Assembly: GCF_020537505.1 (NCBI RefSeq)
Contig: NZ_JAJBMO010000015.1
Span: forward strand, 24,523 to 88,522
Direction of reading: 5' to 3'
Origin: Blautia glucerasea
Lineage (GTDB): Bacteria; Bacillota; Clostridia; Lachnospirales; Lachnospiraceae
Length of the DNA: 64,000 bases
Within the stretch, counting starts at the first letter, position 1; every line of letters starts with the position of its first letter. This document shows positions 16,382-26,572 of this stretch, one piece after another. The position numbers and the translations under genes were made by a program. Under the pieces are notes generated by a model. The model was not told the DNA's origin, did no database searches, and was given only the letters and a program-made list of their open reading frames with translations.

Positions 16382-17245
16382 TTAATTCCAACGTCTCTTC
16401 AAAATGGTCTGCATGGTAAGGAATATACAAATGGTAATGACAGACAGGAAATAAAGAACTCCGGTCACGTCAAAAATACTGTTTGTAAAGTTTTCGAAGT
16501 GTGAGCTTAAGTTGAACACTTCAAGAACCTTCTGGATTCCGCCTTCAAATACACTGGATTTTACAACATAAACGATCACCAGTGCCACTTCTCCGATTAC
16601 ACAAATAGCCCCTGAGATCACTGCATTTTTGATCATGCTGTAGATCATAAGGCAAAGTGCTATGATCAGAAGACCAAATGTGACGCATGTAGACATTGCT
16701 GTCTGTGAAAAGAAAGAGGAAATTCCGTTCATCATATAAAAGGCAAATAAAAATACAAAGGTAAGGACTGCTGCGATTACCTGGCTCTCAGTGATTGCTG
16801 AGAAAAATACACCGATTGCAATGTTTGCACTTCCAAGAAGGAAAAATCCAAGGAGTGCTGTATACGCGGAGCCAAATGCAACGGTTCCGAATTTTGACAT
16901 GATCAGCGGATAGGTAGCCAGTACTGCAATGGGAATCGCGTATATGGTTACAAGCGCAAGATATTTTCCCATTACGATGCCGAATACGGATACCGGGGAT
17001 GTGAGCAGCAGCTGGTCTGTTTTCTGTTTTCTTTCCTCAGCAAGTACACGCATAGTCAGGATCGGCACTGCGATCAGGAACACAAAGGTCATGGCGTTTA
17101 AGGTATATTCAAATTTCGGATAAGCAGCGCTAAGCTGATATGCTGAAAAGTAGATACCTGCAATTAACAGTACGAAAAACATAAACAGGTAGCCGACCAT
17201 GGAGGTCAGGTAGCTTTTCAGCTCTCTTTTATAGATAGCAAGCAT
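16382..17245 (-). CDS. ABC transporter permease, ABC-2/GldF type
   Basis: A 287-aa integral membrane protein with about six hydrophobic helices (near 17-37, 50-70, 105-125, 140-165, 170-195, 255-275). The N-terminus MLAIYKRELKSYL and the segment LTMRVLAEERKQKTDQLLL (conserved E..-K-..-E/D coupling region) are typical of ABC-2 permeases of the gliding/NosY class. It starts 3 bp after the ATPase gene and leads into the GldG-like gene, so ATPase, permease, GldG and DUF4340 should act as one exporter complex. Substrate unknown. Confidence 0.88.
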   Translation of the reverse strand: MLAIYKRELKSYLTSMVGYLFMFFVLLIAGIYFSAYQLSAAYPKFEYTLNAMTFVFLIAVPILTMRVLAEERKQKTDQLLLTSPVSVFGIVMGKYLALVTIYAIPIAVLATYPLIMSKFGTVAFGSAYTALLGFFLLGSANIAIGVFFSAITESQVIAAVLTFVFLFAFYMMNGISSFFSQTAMSTCVTFGLLIIALCLMIYSMIKNAVISGAICVIGEVALVIVYVVKSSVFEGGIQKVLEVFNLSSHFENFTNSIFDVTGVLYFLSVITICIFLTMQTILKRRWN

Positions 17246-17248
17246 GGT

Positions 17249-18406
17249 TTACTTTTCCCCCTTTTCTTCATCCATACTACTCTGATTTTCACCAGAAAGT
17301 CCGTTATCTGACACAGAATCAGATATTTCGTCTGATTCTTCTGCGTTTTTATCTTCAAGTCCATTATCAGGGACAGTATCCTCATTTTTCTTATTCAGAT
17401 ACTTTTCTGCATCTGCTGCCGTCTTGAAGAAAGGTTTTCCAGACTTTTTCCCAGTATCATCTTTCTCTCTTTTCTCACTTTCTGTAAGTTCAAGGAAGAT
17501 CTCCTCCAGAGAAACTTTCTTAGACTGCATTTCAAGGATCGGACAGCCGGCATTTACCATGCTGTAGAATACTTTTTCACGCACATCTGTATTCTCCTCT
17601 GTGCCCACTGTAATGGCGTATACGCCCTCCTCCGGACTTTTCTTTGCTGCAACCTCTTTTACCCCTTCAACAGTCTCCAAAGCGGCTCTGATGGTGTCTT
17701 TCTGGCCCTTTATAAGCAGGTTCAGGTTGTTGGAGCCTGCTGCCAGTTTGCCCAGATTCTCAGGGGTATCGCTGGCTACCAGTTTTCCATGGGAAATAAT
17801 CAGCACGTAATCGCAGACTGCACTGACTTCGGACAAAATATGGGAACTGAGGATAACGGTGTGTTTCTTTTTCAAGCTTTTGATCAGATCACGGATCTCG
17901 TTGATCTGTTTCGGGTCAAGACCGACAGTTGGCTCATCCAGAATGATGACTTCCGGGTAGCCGAGGACAGCCTGGGCAATTCCTACACGCTGTCTGTAAC
18001 CTTTGGAAAGGTTTTTGATCAGACGGTTTTTCATGTCTGTGATCTTCACCATGTCCATGATTTCTTCGATCATGGATGCTTTTTTATCTTTAGGAATTTT
18101 CTTCAGATCTGCTACGAATTTCAGATATTCCAGAACGGTCATATCAAAATAAAGGGGCGGCATTTCGGGTAGATATCCGATACATTTTTTTGCCTCCTCA
18201 GGTTCTTCCAGAATATCATGACCGTCTATGACTACTGTTCCTTCAGTGGACGCAATATAGCCGGTTATCATATTCATGGTTGTAGATTTTCCGGCGCCGT
18301 TTGGACCCAGAAAGCCATAAATCTTGCCTTTCTCGATTTCAAAAGAAAGGTGGTCTACAGCGGTGTGGTCGCCGTAGCGTTTTACCAGATTTTTTACTTC
18401 AATCAA
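17249..18406 (-). CDS. ABC transporter ATP-binding protein, GldA/CcmA type, with acidic tail
   Basis: A 385-aa ATPase for the downstream permease. Walker A GFLGPNGAGKSTT, Q-loop near GYLPEMPPLYFDMTV, signature LSKGYRQRVGIAQA, Walker B VIILDEPTVGLDP and the switch His in ILSSHIL are intact. The last 70 residues are a charged Asp/Glu/Lys/Ser-rich extension not needed for catalysis. I place the start at the TTG at 18406, which gives LIEVKNLVKRYGDH (read with Met) and lies 8 nt from AAGGAGG. An upstream TTG would put the ribosome-binding site inside the gene. It is the first gene of the four-gene operon. Confidence 0.92.
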   Translation of the reverse strand: MIEVKNLVKRYGDHTAVDHLSFEIEKGKIYGFLGPNGAGKSTTMNMITGYIASTEGTVVIDGHDILEEPEEAKKCIGYLPEMPPLYFDMTVLEYLKFVADLKKIPKDKKASMIEEIMDMVKITDMKNRLIKNLSKGYRQRVGIAQAVLGYPEVIILDEPTVGLDPKQINEIRDLIKSLKKKHTVILSSHILSEVSAVCDYVLIISHGKLVASDTPENLGKLAAGSNNLNLLIKGQKDTIRAALETVEGVKEVAAKKSPEEGVYAITVGTEENTDVREKVFYSMVNAGCPILEMQSKKVSLEEIFLELTESEKREKDDTGKKSGKPFFKTAADAEKYLNKKNEDTVPDNGLEDKNAEESDEISDSVSDNGLSGENQSSMDEEKGEK

Positions 18407-18566
18407 GTTTCTTACCTCCTTCAAGTTGCAGATGCATGGCTTATCCCATGCATCTGTCTATGATAATTCTATGTGCAACCTGTGAGAAAATTTAGATGAT
18501 TGTGTGAGAAATATGTGATTATTTTGTGTTGGAAGTGTGTCTTGAAGATGTGTTTTCTCGGACGCG

Positions 18567-18655
18567 CTTTTACAAGATATATTCACCACCGTGGATCTCA
18601 GCTCCATTAAGAATACTCCTAAAATACACGACTACATGAATATACCTTGCAAAAT
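18567..18655. repeat. MITE-like palindromic element, family Q copy 2 (short)
   Basis: TTTTACAAGATATATTCA at the left and TGAATATACCTTGCAAAA at the right are inverted with two mismatches. At 89 bp it is half the length of copies 1 and 3 and lacks their shared 22-bp core, so it is probably an internal deletion. Confidence 0.55.
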
Positions 18656-18672
18656 TGCTGGTTACTTACTTC

Positions 18673-19407
18673 TTATATTAACGGCTCCTTCGACGGCAAT
18701 CCTGCTTTTCTCGGATACTTCTTCGCAGTCGGTTTCATCTTCTTAATTACTACAAAAGAGCGGTCCATATCCGTGTCCATAAGGGGGAATTTCACCACAT
18801 TCTGAACCTTTCCGCCAAGAATTTTCACAGCATTTTCTGCCTGTTTAAGTTCTTCATCAATCTTACCCGATTTATAAGAAATAAAGCTTCCGCCCTCTTT
18901 CACAAAAGGGATGCAGTATTCGGATAGGGTGCTTAAGTTGGCTACTGCGCGGGAAACGCAGAAGTCGTATTTTTCTCTGTGCTCCTTCTGTTTGGCGTAG
19001 TCTTCGGCTCTTCCGTGGACAGCTGTTACGTCTTTTAGACCAAGCATTTCGATCACTTCATTGAGGAAATTTACTCTCTTGTTCAGGGAATCCAACAACG
19101 TAATTTTCAATTCTGGGAAAGCAATTTTCAGTGGGATTCCAGGGAAACCGGCACCGGTTCCCATGTCGATCACGGACTTTCCAGCCAGGTTTTTCTGGTC
19201 AAAGCTGCCTACTTTTACAATAGATAAACTATCAAGAAAATGCTTTAAAATCACCTCGTTGTACTCAGTAATTGCAGTTAAATTCATTACCTTATTCTTC
19301 TCTACAAGGTGCTCATAATAAGTAAGAAACTGCTTCTTCTGCTCCTGGGACAGAGCAATTCCAAGCTCTTCTAATCCTTTCTCAAAAAGGGTTAAATCGT
19401 ATTCCAT
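18673..19407 (-). CDS. rsmG: 16S rRNA (guanine527-N7)-methyltransferase RsmG
   Basis: Methylates G527 of 16S rRNA using S-adenosylmethionine. The 244 aa include NLTAITEYNEVILKHFLDSL, the SAM-binding VIDMGTGAGFPGIPLKIA, LLDSLNKRVNFLNEVI and FCVSRAVANLSTLSEYC, all standard RsmG landmarks. The ATG at 19407 follows AAGGAGA by 6 nt; an upstream TTG frame start is unlikely. It is separated from mnmG by a 174-bp palindromic element, so it may be cotranscribed only in part. Confidence 0.95.
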   Translation of the reverse strand: MEYDLTLFEKGLEELGIALSQEQKKQFLTYYEHLVEKNKVMNLTAITEYNEVILKHFLDSLSIVKVGSFDQKNLAGKSVIDMGTGAGFPGIPLKIAFPELKITLLDSLNKRVNFLNEVIEMLGLKDVTAVHGRAEDYAKQKEHREKYDFCVSRAVANLSTLSEYCIPFVKEGGSFISYKSGKIDEELKQAENAVKILGGKVQNVVKFPLMDTDMDRSFVVIKKMKPTAKKYPRKAGLPSKEPLI

Positions 19408-19468
19408 AAACGTCTCCTTATACCTCAAACTACTTACTTTTTTTACTTTTCAGTTGCTAATACACAAC

Positions 19469-19642
19469 GTTTTTGCAAGTAATATTCCTTAGCAGATCAT
19501 TTCAGGTGCGTTTTTAATGAAGGTGAAATTCACTGGTCAGGTCGGCTTAGACGAGAGGGCTCTCCCGAGCGTCTTAGCCGTAGTTACCAGTTCACCGTAG
19601 TATTTATTGCACCGGCCTGTGTGGAATATTCCTTGCAGAAAC
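19469..19642. repeat. MITE-like palindromic element, family Q copy 3
   Basis: GTTTTTGCAAGTAATATTCC (19469-19488) and GGAATATTCCTTGCAGAAAC (19623-19642) are inverted with two mismatches. The interior carries the same 22-bp GACGAGAGGG... core as copy 1. It fills nearly all of the mnmG-rsmG gap. Confidence 0.65.
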
Positions 19643-19650
19643 GCATCCGT

Positions 19651-21537
19651 TTAGTGGCGCTCCTTCCCATACTGCTCCATATAAACCAGCAGCACTGAAA
19701 TATCCGCTGGTGAAACCCCGGAAATTCGGGAGACCTGTCCGATGGATACAGGTCTGTAAAGTTCCAGTTTCTGGCGTGCCTCAATGCGCAGGCTTTTTAC
19801 TTTTTCATAATCCAGATTCTCCGGGATCTTCTTGGCTTCCAGCTTCTTAAACTGTTCTACCTGCTTCATCTGGCGGCGGATATAGCCGTCGTATTTAATG
19901 TTAATGTTTACCTGCTCCTGCACATCCCATGCAAGCTCAGGACGGTTCTTATCAATAGGTGCCACGTCCGCATAGGAAAGCTCTGGTCTGCGGATCAGCT
20001 CTGCAAGGCTGATTCCAGACTTAAGCGGGGTGCTTCCTTTGCTCTCCAGAAGGCTCTGGACAGCCTCTGTCATACCTACATTTGTACTCTCCACACGCTG
20101 GATTTCTTCCTTGATCAAGCGTTCTTTTTCCACTACTTTTGCATAGGTTTCGTCATCTACAAGACCAACTTCCCAGCCTTTTTTTCGAAGTCTCAGGTCC
20201 GCATTATCCTGGCGGAGAAGGAGTCGATACTCTGCGCGGCTGGTCATCATTCTATATGGCTCATGGTTCTCTTTTGTAACCAGATCGTCAATGAGAACGC
20301 CGATATAAGCCTCAGAACGGTCCAAAATCAGTTGCTCTTTTCCCAGAACTTCCATAGCTGCGTTGATACCAGCGATCAAGCCTTGGGCTGCTGCCTCCTC
20401 GTAACCTGAACTTCCGTTAAACTGTCCGCCGCTGAAAAGTCCCTTAATTTTCTTAAACTCCAAGGTGGGATAAAGCTGTCTCGGATTAATGCAATCGTAC
20501 TCAATAGCGTAAGCATTTTTCACGATTTTTGCATGCTCAAGACCTGGTACGCTGTGGTACATGGCCTCCTGCACATCCTCCGGCAGGGAGCTGGACATAC
20601 CGCCGATGTACATCTCATTTGTGTACATTCCCTCTGGCTCAATGAACACCTGGTGTCTCTTTTTATCTGCAAAACGAACCACTTTATCCTCAATAGACGG
20701 GCAATAACGTGGGCCGGTTCCCTCGATCATACCGGAGTACAGCGGTGAACGATCCAGGTTGGCACGGATGATGTCGTGGGTAGTCTCATTTGTGTAAGTG
20801 AGCCAGCAGGATTTCTGCTCAATCTGCACGTCCTCCGGATCTGTGGAAAAGGAAAACGGCACTACTCTCTCATCACCAAACTGCTCTTCCATTTTGCTGT
20901 AATCAATGGTATTTCCTGCAATTCGAGCCGGTGTTCCTGTCTTAAAACGGAACATTTCGATTCCAAGTTCTTTTAGGGAATCGGTCAGATAATTGGCTGC
21001 CTGTAAGCCATTTGGACCTGTATAATTGCTTACATCACCGTAAATACAGCGTGCTTTCAGGTAGGTTCCTGTACACAAAACCACAGCCTTACAATGGTAA
21101 ATAGCTCCGGAATAAGTCTTTACGCCAGTGATCTTTCCATCCTCTACAAGAAGCTTTGTTACTTCGCCCTGGCGAATAGTCAGGTTCTCCTGGTTCTCCA
21201 GTGTTTTTCTCATTTCATTGCTGTATGCCTGCTTATCTGCCTGTGCACGAAGGGAATGCACCGCCGGACCTTTGGAGCAGTTCAGCATTTTTGACTGGAT
21301 AAAAGTCTTATCAATATTTTTTCCCATCTCACCGCCAAGAGCATCCAGCTCACGAACCAGATGTCCCTTAGAACTTCCGCCTACGTTGGGGTTACAGGGC
21401 ATTAGCGCAATGCTTTCTGCACTTACTGTAAACATAATGGTATTTAATCCCAGTCTTGCCCCTGCCAGCGCAGCCTCACAGCCTGCATGACCGGCACCGA
21501 CGACTACTATGTCATAATTCTCCTCTAAATTTTTCAT
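19651..21537 (-). CDS. mnmG: tRNA uridine 5-carboxymethylaminomethyl modification enzyme MnmG (GidA)
   Basis: FAD protein that, with MnmE, installs the cmnm5 group on U34 of certain tRNAs. The 628 aa open with the dinucleotide-binding [20 protein letters not shown]. Other landmarks are [26 protein letters not shown], the [18 protein letters not shown] motif and the C-terminal [17 protein letters not shown]. The ATG at 21537 is preceded by GAGGAG at 7 nt; an upstream start is less likely. It follows mnmE, its functional partner, in the same direction with a gap of about 105 bp. Confidence 0.97.
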   Translation of the reverse strand: MKNLEENYDIVVVGAGHAGCEAALAGARLGLNTIMFTVSAESIALMPCNPNVGGSSKGHLVRELDALGGEMGKNIDKTFIQSKMLNCSKGPAVHSLRAQADKQAYSNEMRKTLENQENLTIRQGEVTKLLVEDGKITGVKTYSGAIYHCKAVVLCTGTYLKARCIYGDVSNYTGPNGLQAANYLTDSLKELGIEMFRFKTGTPARIAGNTIDYSKMEEQFGDERVVPFSFSTDPEDVQIEQKSCWLTYTNETTHDIIRANLDRSPLYSGMIEGTGPRYCPSIEDKVVRFADKKRHQVFIEPEGMYTNEMYIGGMSSSLPEDVQEAMYHSVPGLEHAKIVKNAYAIEYDCINPRQLYPTLEFKKIKGLFSGGQFNGSSGYEEAAAQGLIAGINAAMEVLGKEQLILDRSEAYIGVLIDDLVTKENHEPYRMMTSRAEYRLLLRQDNADLRLRKKGWEVGLVDDETYAKVVEKERLIKEEIQRVESTNVGMTEAVQSLLESKGSTPLKSGISLAELIRRPELSYADVAPIDKNRPELAWDVQEQVNINIKYDGYIRRQMKQVEQFKKLEAKKIPENLDYEKVKSLRIEARQKLELYRPVSIGQVSRISGVSPADISVLLVYMEQYGKERH

Positions 21538-21642
21538 TTTTATCTCCTCTATAACACACTCATTCATATATTGTCCTAATCAGTACGCAGCGCTTCGGCA
21601 ACCTGCGTGAAATATTATTTGCCCAATCGCGTCCCTCTGCCA

Positions 21643-23016
21643 CTACTTACCCATACAAAACTTACTAAAGATCTCATTTACCAGATCTTCCCCAACTTCC
21701 TCGCCTGTGATCTTTCCAAGGCTTCCGTAAGCAGCCATCAGATCAATGGAAAAGAAGTCTTCCGGCATGCCGTCCTCAATGCTCTGTTTTACCATTGCAA
21801 GGCTCTCTGCTGCCTCTTCCAGTGCCTCCTTATGACGGGCATTTGTAATATAAACCTCATCATTAAAAGAGATTTTTCCAGTGAAAAACATGGTCTTAAT
21901 GGTATCTGCCAGTTGGGTGATCCCTGTCTCTTCTTTTGCAGAAATGGGAGTGATGGGATGATCCATTTTCGCCTTCAGTTCATCCATGCTCACAGCTGCC
22001 TCAAGGTCTGTTTTATTGTACAGTACAATGGCTTTTCTTCCCTTCAGCATTTCTATGATCTCTTCGTCATTCTCATCAAGCGGTGTGGAACTGTCTACCA
22101 CATAAAGCACCAGGTCCGCTCCCTTAGCAACCTCGCGCGCCCTGGAAACGCCGATTTTCTCCACCACATCTTCTGTCTCACGGATACCTGCAGTATCCAC
22201 AATTTTCAATGTAATTCCATGAAGGGTAATGTATTCCTCCAGAATATCCCTTGTAGTACCCTCAATATCCGTTACAATCGCCTTATTTTCCCCTACAAGA
22301 AGGTTTAGCAGGGAAGACTTACCTGCATTAGGCTTGCCCACAATAACGGTCTCGATTCCCTCCCGGATGATCTTGCCGTCTGCGGAAGTTTTCAACAGCT
22401 CCTCAATGGATTTCTGCTCTTTTTCCACAATCCCATGTAGTTTCTGTGGATAGCCGTCCAGGCTGATGTGCTCCGGATCGTCCAGGGCAGACTCGATAAA
22501 AGCAATCTCGTAGATCAGGTCACTTCGGATCTCCTTGATAGTCTTCTGCACAGAGCCTTTCAGCTGGCTCATGGAGCTCTTCAGGGCATATTCATTCTTG
22601 GCCTGGATCACATCCATAACCGCCTCTGCCTGGGAAAGATCCAACCTGCCATTTAAGAAGGCTCTCTTGGTAAACTCTCCGGGGCCGGCGATCCTGGCGC
22701 CGTTTTTCAAAACCGTCTCCAGAACCCGGTTCATGGCATAGACACCGCCGTGACAGTCAATCTCCACGGTATCTTCTCCTGTGAATGTTTTGGGTGCACG
22801 CATGACCATGACCAGAACTTCATCCACAATTTCTTCCCCGTCATAAATATAACCATAATGAATGGTGTGGGTGGGCACTTCTTTAATCTTCTTTTTCCCG
22901 CCCTTGGAACGGTAAATGCGGGATATAACGTCCATGGCTTCCGGGCCGCTGATCCGGATGATTCCGATTCCCGAAGCACTCACAGCAGTAGATATCGCTG
23001 CAATTGTTGTATTCAT
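21643..23016 (-). CDS. mnmE: tRNA modification GTPase MnmE (TrmE)
   Basis: GTPase partner of MnmG in U34 tRNA modification. The 457 aa show the N-terminal folate-binding domain (IAAISTAVSASGIGIIRISG, GEDTVEIDCHGG, PGEFTKRAFLNGRLDLSQAE), a G domain with GKPNAGKSSLLN (P-loop), a DIEGTTRD switch, DTAG and NKTD, and the C-terminal FCMGK whose Cys is conserved. The ATG at 23016 has GGAGGAG upstream. Confidence 0.97.
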   Translation of the reverse strand: MNTTIAAISTAVSASGIGIIRISGPEAMDVISRIYRSKGGKKKIKEVPTHTIHYGYIYDGEEIVDEVLVMVMRAPKTFTGEDTVEIDCHGGVYAMNRVLETVLKNGARIAGPGEFTKRAFLNGRLDLSQAEAVMDVIQAKNEYALKSSMSQLKGSVQKTIKEIRSDLIYEIAFIESALDDPEHISLDGYPQKLHGIVEKEQKSIEELLKTSADGKIIREGIETVIVGKPNAGKSSLLNLLVGENKAIVTDIEGTTRDILEEYITLHGITLKIVDTAGIRETEDVVEKIGVSRAREVAKGADLVLYVVDSSTPLDENDEEIIEMLKGRKAIVLYNKTDLEAAVSMDELKAKMDHPITPISAKEETGITQLADTIKTMFFTGKISFNDEVYITNARHKEALEEAAESLAMVKQSIEDGMPEDFFSIDLMAAYGSLGKITGEEVGEDLVNEIFSKFCMGK

Positions 23017-23381
23017 GTTATCTCCTCCATGTAAATTATAATCCAAATTATAAACTAAGCACTACTGCTCACTCTATCCAAAACAAATTACTTTATAGCG
23101 CATATAAATCATACTTTCGTTCCTATTTTCTGTAAACAGTAGTCTTTCCAACCTGTCTGGCTGCATATCTGCCATTTTCAATAACAGGTACTGCAATCCT
23201 TATCTGTTTTATTATACAAAAAAAGTTACCCCAGGGAAAGATATTAAAACAAAAGCATAACGCTTCAGTTCTTCCATCTTTCACCTGGAATAACCTCTTA
23301 TTCATTCTGTAAATCTTTTATAACACATTCAAGTGTTTTATGCAAGTAGCCTGAAAAAAATCCCACAGCTTACCTTCAGAT
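23017..23381. other. Gap between jag and mnmE
   Basis: 365 bp without a convincing gene. A 60-codon leftward open frame at 23123-23305 has no family resemblance and a poor start. Two TATAAT-like sequences just upstream of mnmE (leftward, about 23040-23060) may be its -10 region, but no good -35 was found. No terminator is evident after jag. Confidence 0.35.
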
Positions 23382-24359
23382 TTACCATCTTTTTAATTTC
23401 ACAACTACGTGACGATACGGCTCTTCGCCCTCGCTGACAGTCTCCACATACTTATTGCCCTGAAGCGCTGAGTGAATGATCCTTCTCTCATATGGGTTCA
23501 TGGGCTCAAGTACAACTGGCTTTCTGGTCTTCTTAACCTTGTATGCAATTCCTCTTGCAAGATTCTCCAGAGTCTCTTTACGGCGTCTACGGTAATCCTC
23601 TGTATCCAGCTTCACTCTGATATAGTTGGATTTACCCTTGTTTACAACAAGGCTTGTAAGATACTGAAGAGAATCAAGGGTCTGTCCTCTCTTACCGATC
23701 AGGATTCCCATATCCTCTCCCTCGAAAGCAACTTCCAGGCAACCGTCGTTTGTGTTGTATTTGGAAGTGATCTGGACTTCTCCAAGATTCATGGATGCAA
23801 ATACGTCGCGAAGGAAAACGATTGCTCTCTCTTCTACATCCTTGATCTCAGCCGAATCTGTGATGATCTCAACAGGTTTGGACTGTCTCGGCTTCTCTTC
23901 TCTTGGCTCCTTCGGCATTCTTTCTTTAGCCGGTTTTTCTTTTACAGAACGCTCTTTGAAAGTTTTCTCTTTCGGCTGGCGCGGCTGTTTTTCTTTTGTT
24001 TCCTTAAAAGGCTTTGGCTCTTTTGCCTCTTTTACAGGTGCTTTCTCTTTCACCGGCTCGCTCTTTGGTGCCGGTTTTTCAGATTTTGCAAAAGATCTGG
24101 CAGGCTTTCTGGTCTGCTCTTCTTTGATTGCATCCACCTTCACTGTGTCAACGATCTCCTGTAACTCATCCTCTGCGGAAACAGTATTAATCTTGCGTGC
24201 TTTGATGATTGCAGGTTTGCTTCCGATACCAAAAAATCCGGAACTACCTTCAGAAACCACTTCAATTTCCAGCTGATCACTGGAAACACCTAATTCGATG
24301 CACGCCTTGGTGATTGCTTCATTTTTCGTTTTTGCTGAAAACTGGATAAACTCCTCCAT
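23382..24359 (-). CDS. jag: RNA-binding protein Jag/KhpB (Jag-N, KH and R3H domains)
   Basis: RNA-binding regulator that works with KhpA and is linked to cell elongation and division. The 325 aa comprise a Jag-N domain (about 1-50, VEVVSEGSSGFFGIGSK-like), a long Lys/Pro/Glu-rich low-complexity linker (about 80-165), a KH domain with ILIGKRGQTLDSLQYL, and an R3H domain with RRKETLENLARG and NPYERRIIHSALQ. The linker is longer than in many homologues. It lies 28 bp downstream of yidC in the conserved rpmH-rnpA-yidD-yidC-jag cluster. Confidence 0.95.
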   Translation of the reverse strand: MEEFIQFSAKTKNEAITKACIELGVSSDQLEIEVVSEGSSGFFGIGSKPAIIKARKINTVSAEDELQEIVDTVKVDAIKEEQTRKPARSFAKSEKPAPKSEPVKEKAPVKEAKEPKPFKETKEKQPRQPKEKTFKERSVKEKPAKERMPKEPREEKPRQSKPVEIITDSAEIKDVEERAIVFLRDVFASMNLGEVQITSKYNTNDGCLEVAFEGEDMGILIGKRGQTLDSLQYLTSLVVNKGKSNYIRVKLDTEDYRRRRKETLENLARGIAYKVKKTRKPVVLEPMNPYERRIIHSALQGNKYVETVSEGEEPYRHVVVKLKRW

Positions 24360-24387
24360 TTATGAAACCCTCCGTTCCCGACAACAA

Positions 24388-25680
24388 TTACTTCTTTTTG
24401 TTTCTCTCGTCAAAATCCCTGACCATATTTGCTTTTGCTGTAATACTTCCAGGTTTTGCATTTCTTGCATTCTGGTAGGATTCCTCTACTTTTCTGGTTC
24501 TCTCTTCTGCGTTTGTATTACTGGAACCTTTCTCAATCCTGGTATTGATATTCTTAGTAGACTGGTTTGCCTGATTGGTGATCTTCTGCGGCGGAAGTCC
24601 TTCCTTCGTACGCTGTTTCTCCATCTTCTTCATGTTCTCGTTTACCAGATCATTGATATCCATCTTATCAAGATGACGGTTGATAAACCACTGCTGAGCA
24701 CTTCTTACAACCGCACTTGCGATCCAGTAAATACCAAGACCTACCGGGAATGTAAAACAGAATACTGCTGACATAAGCGGCATAACCGTATTCATAGTCT
24801 TCATGGAAGCCTGCATCGTATCAACGGCTCCTTCCGCAGATGAAGTAGCCTGTGGCATAAGCTTATAGTTCAGTACCTGAGTCGCCCATGCAAGAATAGG
24901 AATCAGAAGTGCAGCGATTGCCAGTGCAATAGATGCGCCCTCAAAGGCAGCCTTAATGTAGTTCAAAGGCTGATCTGCAATGTTTAATCCACAGAAGTTC
25001 TGCATTTTGGAAATTTCCGCAGATGTGGTGTTAATGGTATCTGCAAATCCCTTAAACTGATCCATTGATGCAAGATCTTTCCACTGGGATGGGGATAATG
25101 CATAGAGGAAATCAATGACGGAATTACTGGTCGCTTTTCCGTTATCCAGCGCCAGCTGTACACGAGTCATCTTATTGTCTGTGATAAAGCTCTGAATCAG
25201 GTCTGTGTAGCCACTTACGCTTGTGATCTGATCAACAAGGCCTGTAAAAACATTTTTTACACTGCCAACATAACCAGGAATTTTGTAAATAACCTGCCAT
25301 AATGCCATCAGGACAGGAAACTGGATCAACAGCTGCACACAGCTGCCGGTAGGTGAAACACCGTATTTCTGATATACAAGCTGAGTTTCTTCCTGCATTT
25401 TCTGCACGGACGCCTGGTCTTTTTTATCTTTGTATTTCTTCTGTATCTTCTGAAGCTCAGGCTGCATAACAGAGCTTAACTTAGAAAACTTCTGCTGCTT
25501 AACCTGCAAGGGTGTCATCAGTGCATAAATAATAATACTGAAGATAATGATACAAAGACCCAGGTTCTGAATACCCACCAGATCAAGGACTCTATAGATT
25601 CCGTCCATAATCCAGCCCATAATAGAAGCAACCTGTCCGATAATCGGGACACTGCTCTTCGTCAATAAAATCATATCCAA
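24388..25680 (-). CDS. yidC: Membrane protein insertase YidC/OxaI
   Basis: Inserts and folds membrane proteins, alone or with Sec. The 430 aa have the five-helix Oxa1 core: the first helix is near residues 37-55 (LGLCIIIFSIIIYALMTPLQ), the cytoplasmic hairpin is the Lys-rich MQPELQKIQKKYKDK, then SPTGSCVQLLIQFPVLMAL, and the last helices FCFTFPVGLGIYWIASAV and VRSAQQWFINRHL. A long periplasmic loop and a charged C-terminal tail complete it. It lacks the N-terminal lipobox seen in some Firmicute paralogues. The start is TTG at 25680 (AGGAGG 8 nt upstream); an ATG two codons in is the alternative. Confidence 0.95.
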   Translation of the reverse strand: MDMILLTKSSVPIIGQVASIMGWIMDGIYRVLDLVGIQNLGLCIIIFSIIIYALMTPLQVKQQKFSKLSSVMQPELQKIQKKYKDKKDQASVQKMQEETQLVYQKYGVSPTGSCVQLLIQFPVLMALWQVIYKIPGYVGSVKNVFTGLVDQITSVSGYTDLIQSFITDNKMTRVQLALDNGKATSNSVIDFLYALSPSQWKDLASMDQFKGFADTINTTSAEISKMQNFCGLNIADQPLNYIKAAFEGASIALAIAALLIPILAWATQVLNYKLMPQATSSAEGAVDTMQASMKTMNTVMPLMSAVFCFTFPVGLGIYWIASAVVRSAQQWFINRHLDKMDINDLVNENMKKMEKQRTKEGLPPQKITNQANQSTKNINTRIEKGSSNTNAEERTRKVEESYQNARNAKPGSITAKANMVRDFDERNKKK

Positions 25681-25794
25681 GTTTGTTTCCTCCTAGGCTT
25701 TTTCGGTGTAACTATTCAATTGTCAAAGTTTGCGTTTTGTGCTGAAATTTAGTTTAAAATCTCATTTATTGGACACCAAATCTTTCAGCACGGT

Positions 25795-26019
25795 TTATGG
25801 TACAGGATCGTATCCTCCATGTGAAAAAGGATTGCAGCGCAAAATTCTCCACACTGCCAGAAGCCCGCCCTTTAATGCACCATATTTTTGAATTGCTTCT
25901 AAACCATATTGAGAACATGTGGGAATATAAGGACATTTTGTTCTCTTCATCGGCGATATATATTTCTGATAGAGACGAATCATGTAGATCATGATATTCT
26001 TTGGACTAAATCTGCTCAT
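25795..26019 (-). CDS. yidD: Membrane protein insertion efficiency factor YidD
   Basis: A 74-aa basic protein of the YidD (haemolysin-like, UPF0161) family that assists YidC-mediated insertion. Landmarks are [36 protein letters not shown] and [15 protein letters not shown] start it at the ATG at 26019, 7 nt after AGGAGA, giving the usual family length. A longer frame from 26085 has no support. It sits between rnpA and yidC as in most Firmicutes. Confidence 0.95.
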   Translation of the reverse strand: MSRFSPKNIMIYMIRLYQKYISPMKRTKCPYIPTCSQYGLEAIQKYGALKGGLLAVWRILRCNPFSHGGYDPVP

Positions 26020-26151
26020 GATAAACTCTCCTGCAAATCTGTTCCAATATTGCCGCTCCTTTACCGAAACAACAATACTGCCCAAATACCGTTTAACGTT
26101 GGATTGCTATGTTACAATTCATAGAATACCAGGTATCTTACTGTTTTGGGA

Positions 26152-26535
26152 TCACTCTTCTGTTTTCTTTGATTCTTCCACATGAAGCTCAGCCTCACGG
26201 CGGATCTTCATCCGGCCTGCCAGGTGCATAAGCGCACTTTCGATCTCCTGATAGGACTTGTCCTTTGCATTTGGTCTTGCAACTACGACTATGTCCAGTC
26301 CCTGACGGAAGGATCTCTCATTCAGGCGGTAGCTCTCTCGTATCAGTCTGGTGACTCTGTGGCGTACCACACTATTCCCTACTTTTTTACTTACGGATAT
26401 TCCCAGACGATTCTCCATGTGCCTGTCATGGTTCTCAAGCACATACATCACCAGATACCGATTTGCCTGTGATGTTCCTTTTCGGTATACCTTTTGGAAT
26501 TCGTTATTTTTCTTTAAGGAGTCTGAGTATTCCAT
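26152..26535 (-). CDS. rnpA: Ribonuclease P protein component
   Basis: Protein subunit of RNase P, which trims tRNA 5' ends. The 127 aa contain SLKKNNEFQKVYRKG, NRLGISVSKKVGNSVVRHRV, and the RNR-type basic motif R-V-T-R-L-I-R-E-S-Y-R, then DIVVVARPNAKD. AAGGAG precedes the ATG. It is downstream of rpmH, with a terminator-like hairpin between the two. Confidence 0.96.
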   Translation of the reverse strand: MEYSDSLKKNNEFQKVYRKGTSQANRYLVMYVLENHDRHMENRLGISVSKKVGNSVVRHRVTRLIRESYRLNERSFRQGLDIVVVARPNAKDKSYQEIESALMHLAGRMKIRREAELHVEESKKTEE

Positions 26536-26572
26536 CTGATTCTCCTTTATTTATTATTTCTGTATAGAAGAA

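Noticed and set aside
23123..23305. 60-codon leftward ORF between jag and mnmE
   Set aside because: No family resemblance, poor ribosome-binding site and no operon logic; probably chance, though the last part (RIAVPVIENGRYAARQVGKT) looks somewhat protein-like.
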